Assembly: GCA_963971285.1 (NCBI GenBank)
Contig: OZ020244.1
Location: forward strand, 26,970,001-27,034,000
Reading direction: 5' to 3'
DNA from: Astropecten irregularis
Lineage: Eukaryota > Echinodermata > Asteroidea > Paxillosida > Astropectinidae
Length of the DNA: 64,000 nt
Shown here: positions 13,481 through 25,400 of the stretch, one piece after another
Position numbering within the stretch: position 1 is the first letter of the stretch
How the letters are laid out: each line of letters starts with the position of its first letter
Program-made: the position numbers and the translations under genes
Notes under the pieces: generated by a model
Database searches by the model: none
Told to the model about the DNA's origin: nothing
The model's input: only the letters and a program-made list of their open reading frames with translations

Positions 13481-16400
13481 CTACACCATTCCAAAAATAT
13501 CATGCATGATGTAATCTCCGTACTGTCCCTGTATGAAATCTTCATCAGTTTCAACATTTGCTGCGACCCAACAGTTGACCTTCTTCTTGCCTGCTTCGTT
13601 GAATACAGGACGCCCTCTTGCGGTGTTGCCGGCCTGCTGAATGCAAGACGGTGCAGCGCCCCCACCCGGCTGGTCGGCGGTCATTGAGATACGAGAATCT
13701 CCTCCTCGAAATTGACCTGTCAAAATATTGTAAAATATGGTTAAGTAATGTACACAAATGGAGGCGTCTGACTAACAGTTTATATCTATATCATCGAGCC
13801 TTTACGAAGGCTTGAGGCTTGAGGCTAGACGTGCGACTTGTTTCTCTACAGCCATTCGAGGCCCACAAAACGAAATGAAGGGATTGGACCACTAACGAAG
13901 CCGAAGAAAGGCTCCAGCTTCGCCGTGTATCTCAAGCCCTTCAATTCATTTGGATACAAAATGGCGTTATCAAAATTAATCTCAAGACAAGCCTCAAGCC
14001 TAATTTCTAAAGGGCTTTGTCAGGTCAAAACTATTAGCGCTAAACGACTATTTCATGTCCAAACCGAATACAGTATACTCACCAATGATTCCCTTTGCGC
14101 CGGCCGAAAGCTGACTCCCACCGTTCAGGTAAAAGCCCAAGAAGCCTGGCCTGTCCCTGTTGGCCGTGTACCGCATCACAGTGAACCCGATGCCCTTCTT
14201 CAGAGACACGGAGGCCATCCGACGGTCCACCTTGACTGAGATCTCCCCAAGACGGACATTGCTCTTGACCTCCCAGAGCAGGGTGTGGTTGGAGTTGATG
14301 CTGATGAGGTCTGGTGTGAACCTGATCCTGACCATCGTGGAGCTGCCACCGCGTCCACGGCCATCGATGAATGTAGCCCCGATCTCGCCCATGAGTGTCT
14401 CTTGTTTCTGTACGCCATTCTCCTGGACGGGCTTGGCTATCACTCGACCGTTGATGTAAATTCCTCGATAAAGAAAAGTGTACAAATTGAGCAGAGAAGA
14501 GGTTGAGTTAAGCTGCAACATTTTGAAGATCTACAATATTATCCATTTGCTTGATAGTGATTCGGAAAAAGGCTAGGGCCTCGATTTCACCAAACTCATC
14601 TTAACTCACTATCAGACGTAGGACTAGGACTTATGATGCATTGCAGCCCTACGTAGGATACGATGGGTTATCCTTAGTAACTCGATCGGTCTTATAGGGC
14701 TTCGTGAAATCGACCACAGGATTACCAGTCATGTTGACCTTTTAGTCTCTGGGTGAACAGAAATCCCTTCCTTCCTCTAACATGAACTCATAGACCAGGG
14801 CCCAATTTCATGGAGCCGTTACCGTTTACAAAATATCTTCGCTTTTTACGGTACCAGAATTGTTTTGGTTACGGTTAGCGTATTTCACGGGAAGAGTTTC
14901 CTTTTTGGTAACGGTAAGCAAGGAATTTGTGCAGAATGCATACGACAGCGCGCCAATGATCACGGTTACCGTAGAAATTCTTCGCTAACCGAAAGGTCTT
15001 GCTTACGGATTCCATGAAATAGATTTCACGCGTAGCAGTGCCCGTAAGCACTAACATAGGCCGTAACGGGTTCCATGAAATTGGGCCCAGCTCTTTCGAG
15101 CATTTAGTCGACAAATCTTTCCTATGAAGTGACGATAAAGACTTACCTTTGTCACTATCCTTAACCAGGCTGATGACATCACCAGCACCACCGTTAATAT
15201 CAAAGCAAAGGGAAACGTGGACCTTGATGCTACCGGTGCCATCTGTATACCAAGACGAAAAAAAACACTCAAGATTTCAACCAAATGCAATCACAAAATA
15301 GCTACAGCTGCCGAGTTGGCCTGGTATACGGATAGTCAATGACCTAAAGTATACTGCGAATCAAGACATGTGGAGAATATTTGAAAAAAAAAATATTAAT
15401 TGAAGCTTATGGGATGTTTCTTTCCTTCAAACCTACCGCCATCCGGTTTGGGAGTGATAACATCAGGGATGACACTGAGAGTCTTGCTGAGACCTTCCCG
15501 GACGTTTCCTGGTAGCTCCCTCTCCCAGACGCTCATACCCACCGGGCCTTCATCTCCTCCTCCTCCCGAGGATCCTGGCAGCTGCTCGCTGACCGTCATC
15601 CTCGTGTACGGGTTCAGAAAGGTGTAACGGAGAGAGGTTCTGGTGATTTCCTCTCGGGTGGCGTCCTGGTTGACTACCTGAGAGCTGAACTTCTGGCGCT
15701 CCAGTGACTGGATCATGACGTAGGCCCAGATGCGCTCGATCAGGTCTTGAGGGATGGATGGATCCAGGAGAACACGAGCTGGAATCTGTGTTTGATAATC
15801 ATCAAAGTAACATGCGCATACTAAATTCTAAAATACTCCAGATGAAATGATAGGAACTTAACTGATACGAACAATATAGGTCTAAGGTCTGAATGAGATT
15901 CATCTATCATCACAAAGATGGACGGTCTTAAACAAATTAAAGTGGCATTGATGCTGATTCAATAATGAATATCACTTATTATTATTATTATTGTGGAAGC
16001 CAGAATTAAGATGATGAGGGAAGCCGAAGATATTAATCTCTCAGTGTTCACCTAATATCATTCACCGTGACTATTTCGGGCAATACAGCTCAAAACCGTT
16101 AAAACATAGCAAATTAATATACAAAATAAAGTATATACATTTTATTAACAGCACGGAATTCACTACTCAGCACTAAAAGGGAAATCGCAGTCATGAGTTG
16201 GGGAGAGCCCACAATACGTGAATTCATTGCTTTCTTGTGTTTGAAACCACAGCCTGGATCGTGTTGGACATCAAGAACTGCAGAAGTCTTTAGTATTTGT
16301 TGTTTTTCAAGACCTTACACAATCAAACACATAATATGGTGATACTCGCGTCCCAGAGTCAATACCATGACGCATACCAAAAAGGGGATGCTTTGTTTGA

Positions 16401-19400
16401 AACTGTGACACTTACTGCAGTGTTGCTGTCCGATACCAACGAGATTTGACTGTTGGATGTATCCCCGTACATGTAAGATCTCAGGACGTGATTGGCCAGG
16501 CGATTCTCATCCAGCTTACCAACCACCACGATCTCAGACCCGTTGAAGTAGATGGGAAAGGACCTGTCGCTGAGAGTGTTCGGCACCACGCCCTCCGAGT
16601 AGTAGAACTGGAGATCATACAGCAAGGGCGTAGCCACCTCGCTGTAGAATCCTTGCAGTTGGGCGCTGGCGTCTGCCCTCTCGGGGATGCGCCTGGCCAC
16701 GCCAAGGTTGTTCAGAGCCAGCCGGGTTAGGAACTCCAGATCGGCGTCCTCGCCAAAGGCCAGGCAGAAGAGGGAGAAGTCGCCACGGATGGCGTCCTCC
16801 ACGTTGCGTTCTATCTCCTTCGTGTCCACCTCGCCAAAGGACGGCACGCCGTCAGTCAGCAACACCAGCATGGAGATGACCGTCTCGCCTCGCTCCTTCT
16901 CCAACTCTCGTCTCAACATCTGGACTCCCTCAAGAATAGCATCATTCAGATTGGTCCCTGAAAAGACACAATACAAAACGTCTCTTCATTTCAAACTACA
17001 ATGCATAAAGGTTAAAGACTTTGAAAAATATCTTGCTAGGATCGAAACGGCAGGCCCTCCAAGCTCCAACCATTTTGTGGCTATACCTATTCATCTCATA
17101 ACCAGTACATCTCACCGATTGGATACTATCTACCCTTAAAAGGATTATCCTATGCTTCCCTTACCCTCGGACTTTTGGAGTTTATCAACGTAGTTTTTAG
17201 CGTGTCGGATATTGTCTGGAACCGCCTCTACCATCTTATATCGGTCCAGGAACTCGACCCTGTTGGAGAAGGGCAAGATGTTGAACTTGTCTCCCGGTGA
17301 TATCTCGTCCAGGATAGTCTTCAGAGCTGCCTTGACCTGGGAGAGTTTTGTGCCTTCCATGGAACTGCTGATGTCGATGATGAAGATGACGTGCTTGCGG
17401 ATGGCAGCGAGATCGCTGGGCGAGAAGAACTGCACGAAGTAGTCATTCAGAACCTGGGATGACATAATATAAATATCAAGTTACGGGGAAGACCTCTTGG
17501 AAACATGTGTTGTTGAATGACGAAATAATAAAAGCAAAAAAAAAAAAAAAAAAACTAACTGGAATGCTTTCTTAAGATGTTTGTCAGTTGAGGCTGCTTT
17601 GTCATTGATCTGGTCTGTCCATTTGGAATGTGTTGAGATCAGACAATCCTCAAGATCTTCTTCTGACATCGCTTGTCAAAAGCATCTAGGTGAGCCTCTT
17701 CTCTCTGTGTAAGGCTCCAGCATTCAGCAAAATACAGTAGAGTGGACAGGACACATGCGTTTTAAAACTGCAATAGATGATGAGCGATAGATTGCTCATC
17801 ATCCAAACTAATGACCTGAAGCATGTATTAGGGGCTGTGGTTTTAAGCCTCCAAGGAATACCCTCCTAATTGTGAGCATTAAAAGAACAGAAATGAAATT
17901 GTGACCTAAACACCGTCAAATGTTCCCCAAGAAAGATAATAAAAAGTGCCACATTTCAAACCCACAAGTCAAAAGGTAGCATTCGTCCCAACGGCTTGAC
18001 TAGTTGCTCAGATCAAAAATAATATTTTGGCAAAGTACCTGAATATCACCGGCGTTATTAGTATGCATGACGTCATAGGTGACGGTGAAATCTCCCATGA
18101 TGCCATCCCGACTGAGCTGCTGCTGTTGCTGTCTGGTTGGTTGATATCTGACTCGCCATTTGCTCTTGCTTAGACGGGTCATCAGCTGTGGGAGTCGTGC
18201 AGTGCTGTCACCCAGGGAGCGATCGGTGAGGTAGGCGTTGGCAATGCGTATACCTTGCGGCTCGATGATAGTCACGTCTACTTCCAAGTTGTCCACGACC
18301 TGTACGGGAAACATCCAAAGCGAACCTTTTCAACTTAACAACCTGAATGTCTACTTTTTAAACAGTCTCTTTGAAACAACTTGAAGTGTATGTCCTGCTA
18401 AGCCAAGTCAACATTTCAAGTACACAATCCTTACTTATAACAAATTATGTTAACATGCTATGATAACAGTGAGTATGTAATTTTGGCTGGTCGATTTTTG
18501 GAACAAGAAATTCTCATGCTAAACTGATGTACTAAAACGTTCCATCATTGATTTTTTGAGAATCATTCATTAATATTGATAAGCCAATTGTTTGAGCTGT
18601 AGGCCTATAGGGCCTTTAAGAAACAGGCATGAGGCTAGGCTTGGAACTTATTTCGCTACCGCTTTTTTGGAGGTTGGGGGCACAACCGTAAATGAAGGGA
18701 TTTACAAAACCGACGAAGAGCTCCAGCTTCACTGTGTATCTCATACCCTTCATTTAATTTGGACACAAAATGGCGTTAGCAAAATAAGCCCCAAGCCTAG
18801 CCTCAAGTCTGGCTTCGTAAAGGCCTTGTAGAATCACATCTAACCTGTCCCGGGTACAGTCCAACGACGTGGTTGAACATTCCCCGACGTCTGGCGAGCA
18901 GCATCTGATGGGTGAGAGAGAAGTCTGCCGAGGCACCAGACTCAAGCTTGACCGACACAAGGAACACCTTGCTATCTGGATCACTGTCAAGGAAGAAGAA
19001 CGACTCTCGTGAATTTAGACAGCTAACCAGTCTCACCTGTCAGCCAGGAGCGTGACATGAGCATTTACAAACGATCAAAATTTCTAGACCTTTTCCTCAA
19101 AAAGTAAGCGCCCTAACTTCGCAGATTCGAACCTCTTCCACACCGCGACGCCCTGATTTAACCGCCTCGCTAACTTAAACCCCATTGACGAGATGATACA
19201 AAACATAACAAAACCCGTTGCTGGAAATAATTTCCCGAAGGCCAAGATCTGAAAGACGACAGCAGGCTAACTTACAGTTCCGTGACGAAGCCTCCTCCGT
19301 ACGCCAACTCTAGATTACCGCCCTTTAGTTTAATATTCTGACTCTTCTCGTCCACCACTCCGCGGTATGTCTTACCATCAGTTACCCTAATGAACAAAAA

Positions 19401-22400
19401 GATAATTTATTGCAAATATCATTACAGAAATACACAAAGTGAGATTTTCTTCAAATTATACCACTTATAAGGTCTAAATCAGAAGTATCCGTCCTCGAAA
19501 TTCTGTCATTTCACAGAACGAGATATAAAAATCACATATATAAATTATAGGTTTAATGGAATCCATACTAATTGCTGGACATCACATTTGCATCGCTGGT
19601 AAACTGTAGATCAGTACTGAGTTTTAACACTAAGTAACTGCGACGAAATTAAATACACTCCACAGTATGCCGTTGATAGATCAGCACACAAAATAATGAT
19701 GTATTACATTAATTTTGTTCAGTTTGAATGTTAGAGGTTTAGTTGGTTTATTTCAAGCGTTTCATTTAACAATGTCATCAATCAAGTGAGTTGAAATTCT
19801 ATGGTGGTAGCTAAAAGTGGCCATTATGAGCTAGGCATGCGGTATAAAATCTGCAAGTATTAAGAAGATACTGACGGCTTGAAACTCAGTCGTATTACAT
19901 TGCTGATATCTAAACACAGTTACACTGTGTCAATTTCAGGTTGATGGATGAATTGGTTTCCATTCTATACGTACAGGGTGAAGTCTGTGATGAATGCTAG
20001 GAGAGGAATCTTTTGTCTAAAGACAGCCCAGCCTGCTTTGCCTGCCTGATTCTCCATTGTAGAACTGATGACGGTGGTAGCAAATCTCAGCACGATCTGG
20101 GACTCTACCCTCAAGCTCCTCGTCACAATGCCATCCTGTAAACAAGGTTTTAAAAGTTAAAATCAGCATGCTTTATACGAGCCACTTGGCCCAAAGGTGA
20201 GTTAGATAGTTCAAATAATTATTGCACACCAAATACTTGAAGTGGTATACTTACTGAGCTTTCAGTAGCCACATTCAGGATATCCGTGTTTAACGATGGT
20301 TTCACTGCAATGACAAGTTGAAATGAAATCAGAAACGAAACAATTACAAGATATTTTTAGACATTTCTACAATCTCTTAAGATACAATAACAAATTTGTC
20401 ACGATGGTGGCCTGATATTTATGTGCTCTTATCAGTTTATTTTTATTGTTACGGTCATTTCTCATCGTCAGCTTGTCATGGATTTTGCTTTGTCATCACA
20501 GTGAGTGTAGTCTGTGCTCAACTGATTTTGATAGGAGATGACGTCGCTGTGCATGCCACAGTGTACATGTCGCTGTCACTGCATGTCGCTGTTACTGCAC
20601 ACATTGCTGTCACTACACAATGTCGTTGTCACTACACAATGTCGCTGTCACTGTACATGTACTGTCAATGTCGCTCAGACGGTATTTGCCCACCTGGTAG
20701 ATTTTCCAGCAGCCTTCTGAGAATGTCCATGGTGGTACCCGTATGTATAACTGATGGTGGCGGTAGGTTACCAGTTGGCTGGTTTTGAGGTGACAATGAC
20801 ATTGGCGTGAGCGGCGTCACGAAATTGTACCTAAAACCAACAAATAAACATAGATAATGGATAGATAATAAATATACAAAAATGAGACAATTTTTCAAAT
20901 TACCTCCTTAATTGTTAATCCTTATTCAGCAGCCCCATTCTCCCCACCTTTTTGTAGTCTGGTACCTTTGATTTTGCCTATCTGACCCCTCTTTGTCTGA
21001 CCAATCTTACCTACTCCCGCTCTCCAACACTCCCCCTCCTTTTTTCCTGATCGTCTCATCCATTCATGTGTGTTTCTTTCACTTGCATGTTCTTGTCCTT
21101 CGTCATTTAGCCTTTGAGAAAGATCCTGCTAAGACCGAAACGCGTCGAAAGGCCCTCCTATAACTCCAAGTAATTTTTCAAAAGCCTAGCTACAGAATGC
21201 CGTTGAAAGTAATCTACAGCAAGACATCGAACACCTTCCTATCAAGAAACACACCTGGTGGCCAGTGCAGCTATCTTGTCTGCTAGTGCATGTCGTATAC
21301 CAGGATCTTCAGTGATCGCAAATTGATTGATCAAATCCTGGAAGGTCCGAATGGCCCATATTCGCTGAACTACGTCAGGTACGGTATGGTCGCTGTCCAG
21401 TTGTGCTGCTGAAAACTGCAAGGGAAATGCATTGTATAAAGGCTCATTTAAACACGCGCTACCAGACATTGAGTTCTGTCTGACGGTGAAAATAGATTAA
21501 AATTTAAAAATCGAAAAAACGTTTACCACCTAGCTTCCATCTGATACATTTCCAAAAAACTTTATCACGGACTAAAGACAGTCCATTTAGAATAGAAACT
21601 GGATAAAGGCTGACCAGACTTTTCATCAGACAAACAATAAGAATGGAAATTGTTGAGTATAAAAGTATCAATATTGAAAATGCATAGAGGGCTTAGGAAT
21701 TATTCGAAAATATATTTTAGTTTAAGTTAAACAAAACCCGTCCGATCGAATAAAAAATTATGGACTAGTGTCAAGTACTTTTATCATTACCTGAAAATAT
21801 CTTTCTTTGTGATTCAGTTTTCATTCAAGACAAATGCATATTTTCATACAATAGGCGTAAAATTGATAACAATTATTCTCATAACTTTTCTTGTCCCGTA
21901 GCTTGTGTTGTGGGTGGTTCTTATGGAATGGTTTAATTCTCAATGTAATATCAGAGAATGCCATTGCCATGGTGTATAAACTTTAAAATGAGTTTCCTGT
22001 TATGAGCTGAATCGCTAAGAAATTGAAGGAATTCGTCTTTGGCAGACGATGCTTTACCCTGATGTCGTCCCTTGTATTTCCACGGTACTCGTGCCCCACA
22101 GACGTCGTTCCGCTCACTGTGCTCTCCAGAAGGTTCGACTGCGGGGTCTCCACGATCTTACCGGCAACCGACAGCTCGGAACCTTCGAAATAAAACGGAA
22201 ACTGGTGCTTTGACAAGTCATCCGGGTTGGAGACCCCCGGTTCGTACTCCATATCGACGCCGAAGATGACGGGACGTGACACCTCGAAGTACGCGCTCTG
22301 TAGCTGCTTGCTGGCGTCGGCTGTCTCGTGGATCCTCCTGGCGTAGCCGCTGTTCTGAAGACTGAGCTGGACGAGCAGGGCTAGGGAGACGTTACGGCCG

Positions 22401-25400
22401 AAGCCCAGGCAGAAGAGGGCATGTTCCCCGTTGATGGCTTCGTTGACGGCATCAACTAGCTCGTCGGGGTCGGTGATGCCTATGGTCGGTCGTCCGTCGG
22501 AGAGGACGTACATCATGGACAGGATGTTCTCCTGATCAGAGTGGACTCCGGCCTGTAGGTCCAGCAAGGCGTCAGCTTGTAAGATGGCCTCGCCTAAGTT
22601 AGTTTCTGTTTGTTGAATAAATGCATCTAGGTTAATGATGATATTTCAGATATAGTTATAGTTTTATGTTCAAGTGCAGTAACACCATACTTTGCCTATA
22701 GCTAGATCGAGTGATCTAATGAACTGGGAGGAGTTCCATCACGTACCTCCTTGTACGACTAGCTGGTCCACGTATGTCTTGGCTGCGTCGATATTTCTCC
22801 TGGTGGCCTGCACCAGAGCATTCCGCCTCCAGTACTGGACATTATCAGAGAAGACCAGGATGTTAAAGCGGTCCATGGATCCCAGGTCATCCAGGATGAT
22901 CTTCAGAGCTTCCTTGACCTGCCTCAGCTTGGTGCCTGCCATGGAGCCACTCACGTCGATGACGAAGACCACGTGCTTCGCCGAGTGTCGGAGGCTGATA
23001 GGCGAGAAGAAATGCACGAAGTAGCCGTCCTGAACCTGAGAGTTGATGAGCAACAACTGGTGTAACTTTGAATGCATCGTAATAGAGATGAAATCATGGA
23101 ATGCTTGGTATATGCTTCATGAAAAGAGGATCATATTTCTACAAAACACTGCCTTCATGCGCCAGTCATTTACATTCATCAGTGCCTATCATTAATCATC
23201 TTACTTAATCAGCCTCCGCCGCCCCCTTTTGTCCCGATCCTCTCATCCATTCATGTGTGTTTCTTCAACTTGCATGTTCTTGTCCCATTGTCATTTAGCC
23301 TTTGAGAAAGATCCTGCTAGGAACGAAACGCGTCAGGCCCTTCTAACAAGCATTAGATACATTTCAGGTCATTTTGGCTGATGAGCAGTTTATCATTTGT
23401 ACTTGCCCATCATACTTAGACATTATCATGATCCTGTCACCTCAGTGTAGCTGCCGTCTCGAGTGTGGATGACGTCATACTCCAGTACCAGATCCCCTGC
23501 TAGACCCTTTGGAGTGTACAGCAGCTGTTGGTTAGCTGTAGGGGCATATCGCATGTGGGCTTTGTAATTACTGTTTCGCCGGATCTGCATTGTATAAAAG
23601 TAGTAATAAAACTTCATCAGACAAACAGGCAAATTACAGCGATTCTCTTTTTGTTTTAAAGACATCGGTTTTTGACATTGGAAATTATCGTGATTTCTAC
23701 CGGTTACACAATTCTCATGGTCTGTCTTTCATAATTCATTCATTTGCTCCACAATTATTATTTTTTGAATAGCAGTACAAAAATATGACAGTTTATATAT
23801 TATTATGTATAATCTTTACAGATGTAATCAGATAGGGCCTACGTATTTCAAGAAAAGAGAGTGAGAGTAAAAAAGAGAACTACATTATCCCGAAGATTCT
23901 CGTCCTGTCCGACTGAAGTGCGAGGATCGTACTTGAAGGAGACATCGCTCAGACCCTGAGGCTCCGTGATGTAGACATCAACTTGGAAGTCATCCACCGC
24001 CTAGACAAATGAAGATGAGAAGTGGTAATCATTCAATCAATAAAGTTTTCAAATTGTTGGCAATGAAGCTGACATCGCACACAATAATATTAGAGGAGAA
24101 TCGCCAAACAGTTGTTATCAGCCTGTTCGATTGTTCAGGGATCACAATTTTTGTTGGCTTAAGTTACACCGTACAATTCTTCAGACTTGTCTGCCGAGGA
24201 AGGTCTGTTCCGGACAGAGGAATATGACATTCATTGGTCCTGCTTATTTCAAAATTTTACCCGAATCTTGGAAATGAACCGCTGGCTCGCTTCGATCCAA
24301 CACGCAGTAGGCCTATAAAGTTATTCGGTATGGGAACCAACGCGCGGAACGCCGATATCTGAGACCCGGATTTGTGCGGAACAAATGGGTTTCTAGTGTC
24401 ATGTGCCAAATCATTTCATTGGTAATGTAGTTAAGCTATTTGCACAAGTGTGGCTTTCCACTTATTATGTTTGCTGGGTCGCATACAACTAACTGTATTT
24501 TGTCGCCGTTTATGTTTTTTCATAAATCATCATTACTTATTTGTATAACTGCCTGAACTCCACACCCACACATTACCTGGCCAGGCCAGAGGTTGATGCG
24601 ATGCTCGTAGACGCCACGCCTCCTCTCCAGAAGCTCATCATAGGTCAGGTCAAAGGTCACAGCTGACTGATTGGCCACGCCCAGGGCGTGCATGGTGAAG
24701 GTATCTTTGGTCGGATCCCTTTGGAGAAAAGTAAGAAACTGCTAATAATTAACGTTGTGTATGGTGACGAGTGTTTGACGAACGAAATATCTACTTAAAA
24801 TGTCCAAAGAGCCATATAGTAAAAGGGGTGTCATAGCAGGCTTTGCAGAAAATCAATGGAATCCTGCGTGGGCCCACTCTTGTGCTTACGGACACTGCTA
24901 AGCGTGAAATCTATTTCATGGAGTCCGTAAGCAAGACCTCCGGTAAGCGAATAATTTCTAGGGTAGATCTTACCGTCTAGTCACCAGGGTAATCGGTTGC
25001 CCACTAGCGGGGAATAGCTGCTGCCAGCTCGCATCGCGAATGTCGCCGACTTGGCCGGTGTAGGTTATCCCGTCCACGTCCCTGGGTATTCATATCAGAT
25101 CAGAGTCATTTCAACGGTAAATGCAACACCATTGGTATGCCTAACTATCAAACAGAACTTGTTTCAGCATTCTAAGATGGTTGTCAATGAAACTCTTCAA
25201 TGATTTGGTATGGGTTGCACAATTGGTTTACAAGCATTTCCCCTATTTTCGATTTTCCTGTCAATCTGTTCGCATACCAAAAAGAAAACCGACACAGATC
25301 AGACTACCTACAGAAAGACGATCTGGAATTTGCTCGCCACCAGCCTTGAGATTTGGCAAGAAAGATCCAGGTGACGGAAGGGACCACCAAGCCTCCGTCC

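Larger units (their letters stand above)
13481..20135 (-). other. Gene A module 3 plus ITI heavy-chain C-terminal domain, residues 1315-2168
   Basis: Exons 19975-20135, 19276-19386, 18845-18983 (VIT), 18039-18299 (linker, with a short Gln run), 17165-17453 and 16416-16957 (vWA), 15437-15785 (post-vWA), then 15147-15242, 14083-14463 and 13481-13716 (C-terminal domain, about residues 1932-2168). Metal site DISSS at 1565-1569, with TNLNDA and LTDGVPSFG. The C-terminal domain shows CFDINGGAGDV, GIYINGR, GFLGFYL, VNCWV and YGDYIMHD before the TAG stop at 13481-13483, which is the expected end of the family. Confidence 0.87.

Noticed and set aside
20396-20788. 130-codon plus-strand frame
   Set aside because: It runs through a minisatellite and antisense to a real module-2 exon, with no domain.
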